Both the position numbers and the translations under genes were made by a program. From positions 310,001 through 374,000 of the forward strand of contig SLUK01000001.1 in NCBI GenBank assembly GCA_004340125.1: a stretch of DNA of 64,000 nucleotides. Direction: 5' to 3'. The notes under the pieces are model-generated. The model was not told the DNA's origin, ran no database searches, and saw nothing but the letters and a program-made list of their open reading frames with translations. Positions 16,098-24,452 of the stretch are shown here, piece after piece; the stretch's first letter is position 1, and every line of letters starts with the position of its first letter. This DNA comes from Harryflintia acetispora. GTDB lineage: Bacteria; Bacillota; Clostridia; Oscillospirales; Ruminococcaceae.

Positions 16098-16440
16098 AGA
16101 TAGGGCCGCCATGAAGGCGGCCGGCGTGTGTCGAAAGACTGAAAATCGGTCCCGCAGGCGAGCTTCGCCCGCCGAAGGGACACTTCTAGAGCAAAGCGGC
16201 GGTGAGCAGGCCCGGCGGGCCTGCGGAGCCGGTTTGCGAGGGGAAGGGGCCTCACGGGGAAACCGGCGGAGCAAGGCGTCAGCCGCAGCGCTTGGTGGTT
16301 GCCTCGTGCAGCTTGTCGGAAAAGTCGACAAGCTGGGACCGCCACGAAGGCGGCCGGCGACACAATATAAAGCGATTGAAACGAGAGCCGGTAAGGCAGG
16401 CGGCCGCATGAAGCGGCCCTGCTTTGCTGTGCTTTTTGTT
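16098..16440 (+). ncRNA. Structured leader RNA (candidate riboswitch/attenuator, class unknown)
   Basis: About 340 nt separate the promoter from the ECF S-component gene and are dense in stems. GGCCGCC/GGCGGCC at 16103-16126 is repeated as GGACCGCCACGAAGGCGGCC at 16335-16359. Others are GCAGGCCC/GGGCCTGC (16206-16224), GCCGGTTT/AAACCGGC (16228-16267) and AGCTTGTCG/CGACAAGCT (16310-16334). A terminator-like GC stem with TTTGCTGTGCTTTTTG follows at 16396-16436. Position ahead of a vitamin-type transporter suggests a ligand-sensing RNA. I could not match the core motifs of cobalamin, FMN, TPP, lysine, glycine, THF or SAM riboswitches by eye. Confidence 0.55.
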
Positions 16441-16464
16441 TTCTCAGGGAAAGGACAGAATGTA

Positions 16465-17010
16465 ATGAAAAAGCCAACCACCCGCGATCTTATTTTAGCC
16501 GCCCTCTTTGTGGCGCTCGGGCTGCTGCTGCCGGTGATGTTCCACGCCATCGGCGCGGGGCCGGTCATGCTGCCCATGCACATCCCGGTGCTGCTGTGCG
16601 GCTTCATCTGCGGCTGGCAGTACGGGGCCATCTGCGGGCTGATCGTCCCGCTGCTCTCGAGCGTGATCACCGGCATGCCCCCCATCTTCCCCACCGCCCC
16701 GGCCATGATGTGCGAGCTTTGCGCCTACGGCGCGCTGACTGGCCTCCTCTACCGCAAGCAGGGCCGGAATGTCTACCTCTCCCTGATCGGCGCCATGCTC
16801 GGCGGACGGCTGGTTTCGGGGCTGGCGAACGCCCTCTTCATGGGGGTGGCGGGCAAGCCCTACGGGCTCGCGGCGTTTCTGACGGGCGCGTTCGCCACGG
16901 CGCTGCCGGGGATCGCGCTGCAGCTGATTGTCATCCCGCTGCTGGTGCTGGCGCTGCAGCGCGCCGGGCTGATAGAAGGCCGTGTGCGGGAGGAAAGGAA
17001 GGTGGCGTAA
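16465..17010 (+). CDS. ECF transporter S component (vitamin-type)
   Basis: A 181-residue membrane protein with about six hydrophobic helices. Its size, the N-terminal TTRDLILAALFVALGLLLP helix and the motif PMHIPVLLCGFICGWQYGA, followed by PLLSS and GMPP, match substrate-binding S components of energy-coupling factor importers, which work with a shared EcfAA'T module encoded elsewhere. The substrate cannot be read from the sequence; a cobalamin, ribazole or folate-like precursor is possible from the structured leader upstream. ATG at 16465 follows GGGAAAGGACAG. The stop codon directly abuts the methyltransferase start, so the two are co-translated. Confidence 0.85.
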   Translation: MKKPTTRDLILAALFVALGLLLPVMFHAIGAGPVMLPMHIPVLLCGFICGWQYGAICGLIVPLLSSVITGMPPIFPTAPAMMCELCAYGALTGLLYRKQGRNVYLSLIGAMLGGRLVSGLANALFMGVAGKPYGLAAFLTGAFATALPGIALQLIVIPLLVLALQRAGLIEGRVREERKVA

Positions 17011-17595
17011 ATGACCAAACTCGAGGAGACCAAGCGCTTTTTCGACGAGCGGGCCGAGCACTGGGATGAAACCTGTACCCATGACCCGCAAAAGCTGGAC
17101 GCTATCGTCGCCCTGTCCGACGTGCGGGGCAAGCGGGTGGCGGACATCGCCTGCGGCACGGGGGTGCTCTTCCCGGCGCTGTTTTCGCACGGCGCCCGGG
17201 AGGTCTTGGGGATCGACCTGTCGGACAGGATGATCGAGCGTGCGGGACAGAAATACAGCGACCCCGCCCTGCACCTCGTCGCCGGGGACCTCTTTTCGGT
17301 GGAGGAGCGGGGCTTTGAGGTCGCGACCCTCTACTGCGCCTACCCCCACTTCCCGGATAAGGAAGCGCTCTTTGGGAAGGTTTACGAGATGCTCGTACCG
17401 GGCGGACGGCTGATGATCGCCCACAGCGAGAGCAAGGAGACCATCAACGCGCGCCACAGCGGCGGCAAGGTCGAGGAGCTCTCCGAGCGGCTGCTGCCGG
17501 CCAAGGAGGAAGCAAAGAAGCTCGCCCCCTACTTCACGGTGGACATCCTGGCGGACACCAGCGGGTTTTACCTCATCTCCGGGCTCAGGAAGTAA
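17011..17595 (+). CDS. Class I SAM-dependent methyltransferase
   Basis: A 194-residue cytosolic methyltransferase with a Rossmann-type SAM fold: motif I VADIACGTGVL (~49-59), acidic motif II GIDLS (~72-76), and the post-motif LVPGGRLMIAHSES (~130-143). The N-terminal FFDERAEHWDE is common in COG2226-like methyltransferases. The start codon begins at the base after the S-component stop, so expression is coupled to the transporter and governed by the leader RNA; it may modify or salvage the imported compound, which is inference. A strong terminator follows. Confidence 0.85.
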   Translation: MTKLEETKRFFDERAEHWDETCTHDPQKLDAIVALSDVRGKRVADIACGTGVLFPALFSHGAREVLGIDLSDRMIERAGQKYSDPALHLVAGDLFSVEERGFEVATLYCAYPHFPDKEALFGKVYEMLVPGGRLMIAHSESKETINARHSGGKVEELSERLLPAKEEAKKLAPYFTVDILADTSGFYLISGLRK

Positions 17596-17602
17596 AGCAA
17601 TA

Positions 17603-17640
17603 AAAGTCCCCCGCCGCCCCAGGGCGGCGGGGGACTTTTT
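17603..17640. terminator. Bidirectional terminator
   Basis: AGTCCCCCGCCGCCC and complement form a 15-bp stem with A-run on the left and T5 on the right, between the convergent methyltransferase and PRD genes. Confidence 0.9.
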
Positions 17641-17998
17641 AGTTTTTCATATTTCCGAGCATGGCGCCGACGTGCATGATGATGTACTCGGCCTCGCTCG
17701 CCTGCAGCTCGGGGATCATCTCCTGGATATCCCGGCAGATCGAGACCGCCCGCTCGAGATTGGGCTCGCGGGTGACCTCCTCATAGACCGACTGGCCGAG
17801 GGCGGGCAGGGTCTCCCGGTGCTCGATCCGCTCGAGCGCGTCGCAGAGGTGCAGGATGAGCAGCTCGCCGTTTTTTTCGTCCAGCGGCAGGTGCTGCCCC
17901 TTTTGCAGGTAGTCGATCACCGCCAGGACCTGCTTGCAGTTTTCCCCCGTCAGGCGGCCGGTGTCCCGCCGCCGGATGACCTGTGCCTTGAGCTTCAT
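17639..17998 (-). CDS. Stand-alone PRD-domain protein
   Basis: A 119-residue helical protein corresponding to one PTS regulation domain (PRD), with the histidine-containing segments LLILHLCDALERI (~48-60) and EYIIMHVGAML (~103-113). PRDs are normally repeated in antiterminators and activators such as LicT or LevR and are phosphorylated on His by PTS proteins. Here the RNA- or DNA-binding module is missing, so it may act as a soluble regulator or partner. ATG at 17998 follows GGAGGGATTCTG. No PTS gene is in the window. Confidence 0.8.
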   Translation of the reverse strand: MKLKAQVIRRRDTGRLTGENCKQVLAVIDYLQKGQHLPLDEKNGELLILHLCDALERIEHRETLPALGQSVYEEVTREPNLERAVSICRDIQEMIPELQASEAEYIIMHVGAMLGNMKN

Positions 17999-18091
17999 CA
18001 GAATCCCTCCGTTCCGGTCGGGAGGTCAATGCCCGCTTGCTCCCTTATAGTAGCACGGCGCGGGGCGCTTGCCAAGGCTGTGATGAAAATT

Positions 18092-19024
18092 TTACGGCTC
18101 GCCCGCGGCCTCGGCGGCCGCCTCCTGCTCCTGCGCGGGCGGGTGCCTGCGCGTGAGCAGGTCGGGAAGCAGCACCGCGACGAAGATGATGAGCCCCCCG
18201 AGCACGATGTTCACACTCAGCGGGTCGTAGCCCAGCAGGATGGAGTAGAGGGTCCCGAACAGGGACTCGCAGGCCAGGATGACCGAGGTCTCGGCCGGCG
18301 GGACGTACTGCTGGGCGTGGGTCTGCCAGAAATAGCACAGGCAGGTGCAGAAAATCCCCATGTAGACCACGGCGGCGATCCCGGAGAGGGAGAGCAGGGA
18401 GGAGAAGTCGTGATCAAACAGCAGGAAGCTGACGGCCGAGAGGACGGTGGTGGTCCCCAGCTGCAAAAAGAGCAGGGTGGTGGCGTCCAGCGAGAGCACC
18501 AGCCGCCCGGTGAGCACGATCTGGGCCGCGTAAAAGAAGGCGGAGAGCAGCGTCAAAAGATCCCCCGGGGAGACCGAGAACCCGCCGGAAAAGTCCACCG
18601 AAAGGATGGCCACCCCCACGAAGCAGAGGAACGTAGAGAGGAAGGTCTGCCAGCCCGGGCGCTTTTTGATGAGGAACCACCACAAAAAGGGCACCATCAC
18701 CACGTTGGTGGCGGTGATGAAGGCGTTGTTGGCCGGGGTGGTGTACTTCATGCCGATGGTCTGGAGCATGAAGCCCAAAAACAGAAATACCCCCACGAAG
18801 ACGCCGCTCTTTACGTGGATGCGGTCCAGAGTGGCGCGGATGTGCTTACGGAAGATGATCCAGAGCGTCAGGGTCGCCACCCCGAAGCGCAGCATCAGCA
18901 CGCAGGAGGGGCTGAGCCCCGCGTCCATCGCGAACTTGGTCCCCACAAACCCGGTCCCCCATACAATGGCGACCAGCCAGAGCGAGAGCTCGCTCTTCCT
19001 TCTCGTAGTCATTTTGTTCGGCAT
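18092..19024 (-). CDS. EamA/DMT-family transporter (second of pair)
   Basis: A 310-residue, ten-helix transporter of the drug/metabolite superfamily with two EamA repeats: the first includes LWLVAIVWGTGFVGTKFAMD and TPANNAFITATNVVMVPFLWW, the second YMGIFCTCLCYFWQTHAQ and ESLFGTLYSILLGYDPLS. The substrate is unknown. ATG at 19024 follows AGGAGGCC. It has its own consensus promoter overlapping the stop of its paralogue upstream, to which it is clearly related along the whole length, so the pair arose by tandem duplication. The C-terminus ends in an Ala/Glu-rich cytosolic tail. Confidence 0.9.
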   Translation of the reverse strand: MPNKMTTRRKSELSLWLVAIVWGTGFVGTKFAMDAGLSPSCVLMLRFGVATLTLWIIFRKHIRATLDRIHVKSGVFVGVFLFLGFMLQTIGMKYTTPANNAFITATNVVMVPFLWWFLIKKRPGWQTFLSTFLCFVGVAILSVDFSGGFSVSPGDLLTLLSAFFYAAQIVLTGRLVLSLDATTLLFLQLGTTTVLSAVSFLLFDHDFSSLLSLSGIAAVVYMGIFCTCLCYFWQTHAQQYVPPAETSVILACESLFGTLYSILLGYDPLSVNIVLGGLIIFVAVLLPDLLTRRHPPAQEQEAAAEAAGEP

Positions 19025-19069
19025 ACGGCCTCCTATCCATTTGTTTCAAGACACCTATGTACATAACGT

Positions 19070-19098
19070 ATTATAACGTAATGGAGAAATGTTGTCAA
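19070..19098 (-). promoter_or_regulatory. Perfect consensus promoter between DMT paralogues
   Basis: On the minus strand TTGACA (19093-19098) and TATAAT (19070-19075) are 17 bp apart. The -35 box overlaps the stop codon of the upstream paralogue. TACGTTA is directly repeated across the -10 box, a likely operator. Confidence 0.8.
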
Positions 19099-20051
19099 TC
19101 GTTTCCTTCGCCGGGAGGGGGTGCAGGCGGCGCCTCCTCCCCTGTGGCGCTTTGGGCGGGGGCGCGGCGCTGCAGCAGCTCCTGGAGCTCGGGCAGCAGG
19201 ATCGACCCCACGATGATCAGCCCCCCGGTGACCATGCTGAGCGTCAGCTTGTCGTACCCGAGCAGCACCGAGAAGAGCGAGCCGAAGAGGGATTCGGTGG
19301 TCATGATGATCGACATGCGCATCGGGGTGACGTACCGCTGGGCCGAGGTCTGGATGAAATAGCACACGCAGGTGCCGAAGACCCCGAGATAGAGCACCGC
19401 CGCCATCCCGGGCAGGGAGCAAAAGGAGCCGAAGTCCCGCTCCCCCAGCAGGAAGGTGACCAGGGAGAGCAGGGTGGTGGTGCCAAACTGCACAAAGAGC
19501 AGGGTGCGCACGTCGAGGTAGAGCACGTACCGTCCGACCAGCACGCACTGCACGGCGTAAAAGACGGCGCACATCAGCGAAAAGAGGTCGCCGACGGCGA
19601 TCGAAAACCCGGATGAGAAATCCACCGAGAGGATGGCCGCGCCGACGAAGCAAAGTATCGAGGAAATTACGGTCAGTACCCCGGGGCGCTTCTTGGCCAC
19701 CGCCCACCACAGGAAGGGGACCATCACCACGCTGGTGGACGAGAGGAAGGCGGTGTTGGCCGGGGTGGTGTACTTGAGCCCCAGCGTCTGTACGAAGTAG
19801 CCCAAAAAGAGGAAGAGCCCGGCGCTGGCTCCGGCGATGAGATGCCGGCGGTCGAGCGTTTGGCGCAGGTGCCGGTAAAACACCGCGCCAAAGATCAGCA
19901 CCGAGATGGCGAAGCGGGTCATCAGCACGAAGGAGGGTGAGAGGCCCTGGTCCATGGCGATCCGCGTCCCGATAAAGCCGCTTCCCCAGATGGCCGACAC
20001 CAGGATCAGCCAGAGCTCGGCCTTGCCCTGCATATGGTTCTTCTGCTCCAC
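19095..20051 (-). CDS. EamA/DMT-family transporter (first of pair)
   Basis: A 318-residue, ten-helix drug/metabolite transporter. Conserved stretches include LILVSAIWGSGFIGTRIAMD in helix 1, TPANTAFLSSTSVVMVPFLWW at the end of repeat one, and ESLFGSLFSVLLGYDKLTLS in repeat two, all mirrored in the downstream paralogue. I place the start at GTG 20051 because AAAGGAGG lies eight bases before it, while the ATG at 20069 overlaps the ribosome binding site. Substrate unknown. It lies 98 bp after tsaD on the same strand and could be read through from that operon. Confidence 0.88.
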   Translation of the reverse strand: MEQKNHMQGKAELWLILVSAIWGSGFIGTRIAMDQGLSPSFVLMTRFAISVLIFGAVFYRHLRQTLDRRHLIAGASAGLFLFLGYFVQTLGLKYTTPANTAFLSSTSVVMVPFLWWAVAKKRPGVLTVISSILCFVGAAILSVDFSSGFSIAVGDLFSLMCAVFYAVQCVLVGRYVLYLDVRTLLFVQFGTTTLLSLVTFLLGERDFGSFCSLPGMAAVLYLGVFGTCVCYFIQTSAQRYVTPMRMSIIMTTESLFGSLFSVLLGYDKLTLSMVTGGLIIVGSILLPELQELLQRRAPAQSATGEEAPPAPPPGEGND

Positions 20052-20149
20052 CTGTCGTCCTCCTTTCATAAACAGGGCGCGCAGCGCCGGCCTTTGTCCC
20101 AAAGAAAAAACGTTCCCCCGCCGGGCCTGCCTTGGGAAAATGGTCCGTA

Positions 20150-21184
20150 TTAGGAAAATTCGGCCTGGATGTCCATGCAGGCCGCGCCATTGAGGGAAAG
20201 GTCCGCCGTGTAGCCCGCCTGCAGCTGGTAGTAAGCCTGCGCGCCGATCATGGCGGCGTTGTCCCCGCACAGGGAGAGCGGCGGCAGGTAGAGGGCGATC
20301 CCCCGTCCGGCACATTCCTCCTCCATCCTCTTGCGCAGGGTAGAGTTGGCGCTTACCCCGCCCGCCAGGGCGATGGTGCGGTAATGGAAATCCTCCGCCG
20401 CGCGCAGGGTGTTGTTTACCAAAATGTCCACCACTTTATAGGCGAAGGACGCGGCCAGGTCGGGGACCGGCACCGTCCCGCCCTTCTGCTGCGCGTTGTG
20501 TAAAAGGTTCACCACCGCCGTCTTGAGCCCGGAAAAGCTGAAGTCGTATTCGCTCCCGCTCACATGCGGGGTGGGCAGCTCGAAGGCATGCGGGTCACCC
20601 TGGGGGGTGATTTTGTCGATACTCACCCCGCCCGGATAGGGCAGCCCCATCGCCCGCGCGGCCTTGTCGAAGGCCTCGCCCGCCGCGTCGTCCCTCGTCT
20701 GGCCGATGGTCCGATACCCGGTGTAATCCAGCACCTCCACGATATGGCTGTGCCCGCCCGAGACCACCAGCGCGAGATAGGGGGGCGCAAGGTCCGGATG
20801 GGCCAGGTAGTTGGCCGCCACATGCCCGCGCAGGTGATGCACCGGCACCAGGGGCTTCCCCGAGACCAGCGAGAGCCCCTTGGCGTAGTTGACTCCCACC
20901 AGCAGCGCGCCGATCAGGCCCGGCGCGGCGGTGACCGCGATGGCGCCGACCGTGTCCGGCGTGTGCCCGGCGGCGGACAGCGCTTCGTCCACCACCCCGA
21001 CGATGTTCTCGATATGCCGGCGGGAGGCGATTTCCGGCACCACCCCGCCGTATTTCCCGTGCTCGGCCACCTGCGTGTTAATCACGTTGGAAAGCACCTG
21101 CCGCCCGTCGCGCACCACGGCGGCGGCGGTTTCGTCGCAGGAGCTCTCGATCGCCAGAATGTCCAAAGGCATATGGCTGTCCAT
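20150..21184 (-). CDS. tsaD: tRNA N6-threonylcarbamoyladenosine transferase
   Basis: A 344-residue ASKHA-fold protein that transfers the threonylcarbamoyl group to A37 of ANN-decoding tRNAs, together with TsaB and TsaE, in the cytoplasm. The N-terminal LAIESSCDETAAAVV nucleotide site, the metal-binding HHLRGH (HxxxH, ~113-118), the VSGGHSHI loop and the C-terminal GGVSANSTLR and GDNAAMIG motifs are intact. ATG 21184 has the AAGGG site directly against it, so ATG 21172 (MPLDILAIE) may be the real start. It is downstream of rimI by 6 bp, in a polA-rimI-tsaD order. Confidence 0.95.
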   Translation of the reverse strand: MDSHMPLDILAIESSCDETAAAVVRDGRQVLSNVINTQVAEHGKYGGVVPEIASRRHIENIVGVVDEALSAAGHTPDTVGAIAVTAAPGLIGALLVGVNYAKGLSLVSGKPLVPVHHLRGHVAANYLAHPDLAPPYLALVVSGGHSHIVEVLDYTGYRTIGQTRDDAAGEAFDKAARAMGLPYPGGVSIDKITPQGDPHAFELPTPHVSGSEYDFSFSGLKTAVVNLLHNAQQKGGTVPVPDLAASFAYKVVDILVNNTLRAAEDFHYRTIALAGGVSANSTLRKRMEEECAGRGIALYLPPLSLCGDNAAMIGAQAYYQLQAGYTADLSLNGAACMDIQAEFS

Positions 21185-21190
21185 CCCTTC

Positions 21191-21640
21191 TCAGTCAAAA
21201 TATCGGGTCAGTAAAATGGCGTCCTCCCGGGGCGCCGCGTAGAAGCCCCTGCGTATCCCTGCGCGCAGGAAGCCGTTTTTTTCATAGAGGGCGAGCGCCG
21301 CGCGGTTCGACTCCCGCGCCTCTAGGGTCAAAAAGCGGAGCTGCCGCTCCCCCGCGCGGGCGATGAGCCCTTCCAGCAGCGCCTGGCCGAAGCCCCGGCG
21401 GCGAAATTCGGGCAGCACCGCGATGTCGTTTATATACCCCTCGTCCAGCACGCTGTTCATCCCGGCGTAGCCGCAGGCCCTTCCGTCCGATTCGAGCACC
21501 AGCACGTCGGAAAGCGGGTTTTGCAGCAGCGCGCGCAGGCTCTCCTCGCTCCAGCCCTGGCTGCCGAAGCAGGCGCGCTCGATTTCGTGGAGCGCTTGCA
21601 GGTCGCTTTCCCGCGCGGGACGAAGGCTACTTTGCGTCAT
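21191..21640 (-). CDS. rimI: Ribosomal-protein-alanine N-acetyltransferase
   Basis: A 149-residue GNAT acetyltransferase of the RimI group, expected to acetylate the N-terminus of ribosomal protein S18 in the cytosol. Motif A for acetyl-CoA is INDIAVLPEFRRRGFGQALL (RRxGxG), followed by LTLEARESNRAALALYEKNGF, a RimI signature including the conserved Asn and Tyr. Its start overlaps the end of polA by 14 bp and its stop is 6 bp before tsaD. RimI and tsaD are neighbours in many Firmicutes, which backs the call. Confidence 0.93.
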   Translation of the reverse strand: MTQSSLRPARESDLQALHEIERACFGSQGWSEESLRALLQNPLSDVLVLESDGRACGYAGMNSVLDEGYINDIAVLPEFRRRGFGQALLEGLIARAGERQLRFLTLEARESNRAALALYEKNGFLRAGIRRGFYAAPREDAILLTRYFD

Positions 21641-24293
21641 ACCAGCTCTCCCCCGCGCCCAGGTCCACCTTCATGTCCACCGCGAGATGGACGGCGTTCT
21701 CCATCTCCTCGCGCAGGATCATCCCGGCGCGGTCCTGTTCGTCCTTCGGGGCCTCGACGATCAGCTCGTCGTGTACCTGCAAAATCAGGCGGGCGCGCAT
21801 CTTCTCCTTTTTCAGGCGGTTATAGACCTTGATCATCGCCAGCTTGATGATGTCCGCCGCCGTCCCCTGGATGGGGGTATTCATCGCCACCCGCTTGCCG
21901 AAGGCCTGGATGTTCTTGTTGGAGCTCTGCAGCTCGGGCAGGTACCGCCGCCGCCCCAGGATGGTGGTGACGTAGCCGTCGCGCTTCGCCTTCTCCACCG
22001 TCTCATCCATATACCGCTTGACCCCGCTGTAGGTGGCAAGGTAGCTCTTGATATACCGGTCCGCCTCGGCCACCGAGACGCCGATGTTTTTGGCCAGCGA
22101 GAAGGCGCCGATCCCGTAGACGATCCCGAAATTAACCGCCTTGGCGCGGGAGCGCATCTCGGGCGTGACCATCAGGGGGGGCAGATCGAACACCTGTGCG
22201 GCGGTCTGGGTGTGGATGTCCTCGCCGGTCTTGAACGCCTCGCGCATCGCCTTATCCCCCGAGATGTGGGCCAGCACCCGCAGCTCGATCTGGGAGTAGT
22301 CGGCGTCAAGGAGCACCCAGCCCGGCTCGCAGACGAAGAAGCGGCGCATCTGGCTGCCCAGCTTGGTGCGCACCGGGATGTTCTGCATGTTCGGCTCGGT
22401 CGAGCTGATCCGCCCGGTGCGCGTCTCGGTCTGCCTAAAGACCGAATGGATCCGCCCGTCCGGGCCCACCACCTTGAGCAGGCCGTCCACATAGGTGGAC
22501 TTTAATTTGGTCAGCTTGCGGTATTCGAGGATCTGCGGGACGATCAGGTGATAGTCCTCCAGCGACTCGAGCACCGCCGCGTCGGTGGAATAGCCGCTCT
22601 TGGTCTTGCGCCGGGCGGGCAGGCCGAGCTTCTCGAAGAGGATTTCCCCGAGCTGCTTGGGGGAGTTGATGTTGAACTGTTCGCCGGCTAAAGCGTAGAT
22701 GCTCTCCTCCAGCCCCGCGATGTCGCCGTCCAGCGCCTTGCCGAACTCCTCGATCCCGCCGCCGTCCACCCGGAAGCCCCAGAGCTCCATCGCCGCGAGC
22801 ACCCCGGCCAGCGGCAGCTCGATGGTGTCCAGCACGGTGGAAAGCCCGCCCTGCTCCACCTCGCTTTGCAGCTTGTCGCAGAGCGCGCCCATCTGCGCGC
22901 AGTCCCGGCAGAGCGCGCGCAGCGGGTCGCCGGCCGGCTTTTTGCCCTTTGGCTTCTCCGGGGGCTCGGGCTCCTCCTCCCCGTCGGGGAAGACCGCCTC
23001 GCAGGACGGCAGCGCGTATTCGCCCATCAGCTGCCCGACGGTGTATTCGGTGGAATTCGGGCTGAGCAGATAGGCCGCCAGCTCGAGATCGAATATTACG
23101 TTTTGTAGATTAATATCATTTTTATACGCATAGCGGTAGAGCGCCTTGAGGTCCCGCACCCGCTTGGGATTGGGCGACTCCAGCAGTTTTTTCGCCAGGG
23201 CCTGGTAATCCGGCAGATCCTCTGTAAAGCGCAGCACCTTGCCGTCCGTGTCGATGGCGAAGGCGCGCAGCGCGTCCTCTGCGATCAGCGGGCAGAGGTC
23301 CAGCACCCGCTCCTTCTCCGCCAGCAGCGCGCCAAGGTCCTGGGCGCTCCCGTCGGCCACCTCCTTACATAGCGGTGCGGCCGGCACAGCCTCCTCGCTG
23401 GCGGGCGCGGCGGCCGCCGCGCCCTCGGGGATCTCGAGGCGCTTGATGAGGGAAAACATCTGCAGCCTCGAGAGCAGCCCGGCCGCCGCCGGGTAATCCG
23501 GCGCGCCGGGGAGATAGTGGGACAGCTCCCCGTCCAGCGGCACCTCGCGGCAGATGGTGGCCAGCTCGTAGCTCATGAAGGCGCTCTCCCGCCCGGCCTC
23601 CAGCTTCTCGCGCAGCTTCGGGCTCAGCCCCAGGGAGTCGAGGTTCTGGTAGAGCGCTTGCAGCGAGCCGCTTTTTGAAATGAGCCCCAGGGCGCCCTTC
23701 TCCCCGATTCCGCTGACACCCGGGATGTTGTCCGAGCTGTCGCCCATCAGGGACTTGACGTCGATGAGCTGGCGCGGCTCGATCCCGTAGGTCTCCTTGA
23801 TATACTGGGGGGTGCAGACGGTGGTGGCGGGCTTGCCCATCTTGGTCGAGGCCAGCAGCACGGTGGTCTGCTCGCTCACCAGCTGCAGAGAGTCGCGGTC
23901 CCCGGTGGCGATCACGCACTCCGCCCCCTGGCGCTCGCACAGGGCACAGAAGGTGCCCAGGATGTCGTCGGCCTCGTACCCCTCGACCTGCACGATCTTG
24001 TAGCCGAGATGCTGCAGCAGCTCCTGCACCAGGGGAAGCTGCATGGCGAGCTCTTCGGGCATCCCCTTGCGCTGGGCCTTGTAGCCGTCGTACATCTTGT
24101 GCCGGAAGGTGGGCGCGCGCAGGTCGAAGGCGCAGGCCACCGCGTCGGGGCGCACCTCGTCGAGCAGCTTTTTGAAGATGTTCATATAGCCGAAGATGGC
24201 GTTGGTGTAAACCCCGTCCTTGGTGGAGAGGAGCTTGATCCCGTAGAACGCGCGGTTGAGTATGCTGTTGGAGTCCAGACAGAGCAGCTTCAT
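21627..24293 (-). CDS. polA: DNA polymerase I
   Basis: An 888-residue family A polymerase for Okazaki fragment maturation and repair. Residues ~1-290 are the 5'-3' exonuclease (LLCLDSNSILNRAFYG, GYEADDILGT, GDSSDNIPGVSGIGEKGA). Residues ~300-480 fold like the 3'-5' exonuclease, but the first DxE motif is absent where AFAIDTDGKV stands, so proofreading is probably lost, as in many Gram-positives. Residues ~490-888 are the polymerase with DADYSQIELRVLAH, RSRAKAVNFGIVYG and QVHDELIVEAP. The stop overlaps the rimI start. ATG at 24293 follows TTTGGAGGCAATTT. Confidence 0.96.
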   Translation of the reverse strand: MKLLCLDSNSILNRAFYGIKLLSTKDGVYTNAIFGYMNIFKKLLDEVRPDAVACAFDLRAPTFRHKMYDGYKAQRKGMPEELAMQLPLVQELLQHLGYKIVQVEGYEADDILGTFCALCERQGAECVIATGDRDSLQLVSEQTTVLLASTKMGKPATTVCTPQYIKETYGIEPRQLIDVKSLMGDSSDNIPGVSGIGEKGALGLISKSGSLQALYQNLDSLGLSPKLREKLEAGRESAFMSYELATICREVPLDGELSHYLPGAPDYPAAAGLLSRLQMFSLIKRLEIPEGAAAAAPASEEAVPAAPLCKEVADGSAQDLGALLAEKERVLDLCPLIAEDALRAFAIDTDGKVLRFTEDLPDYQALAKKLLESPNPKRVRDLKALYRYAYKNDINLQNVIFDLELAAYLLSPNSTEYTVGQLMGEYALPSCEAVFPDGEEEPEPPEKPKGKKPAGDPLRALCRDCAQMGALCDKLQSEVEQGGLSTVLDTIELPLAGVLAAMELWGFRVDGGGIEEFGKALDGDIAGLEESIYALAGEQFNINSPKQLGEILFEKLGLPARRKTKSGYSTDAAVLESLEDYHLIVPQILEYRKLTKLKSTYVDGLLKVVGPDGRIHSVFRQTETRTGRISSTEPNMQNIPVRTKLGSQMRRFFVCEPGWVLLDADYSQIELRVLAHISGDKAMREAFKTGEDIHTQTAAQVFDLPPLMVTPEMRSRAKAVNFGIVYGIGAFSLAKNIGVSVAEADRYIKSYLATYSGVKRYMDETVEKAKRDGYVTTILGRRRYLPELQSSNKNIQAFGKRVAMNTPIQGTAADIIKLAMIKVYNRLKKEKMRARLILQVHDELIVEAPKDEQDRAGMILREEMENAVHLAVDMKVDLGAGESWYDAK

Positions 24294-24452
24294 GACAAAT
24301 TGCCTCCAAAATTTAAGGATGGTCCGAATCTATAGAAGTAGTATACCACAAAAAACAACCCCTTGCATTTGAAAGTGCAAACCGTTAAAATGGTTCGTAT
24401 AGCGCGTGTAAAATCGCTCCAAAAAAACGGGGGCGAATGGGAGGGAAATTCT

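Noticed and set aside
16098..16440. RNase P RNA, tmRNA or group II intron
   Set aside because: None of the universally conserved core strings of these RNAs was found, although the hairpin density invites the idea.
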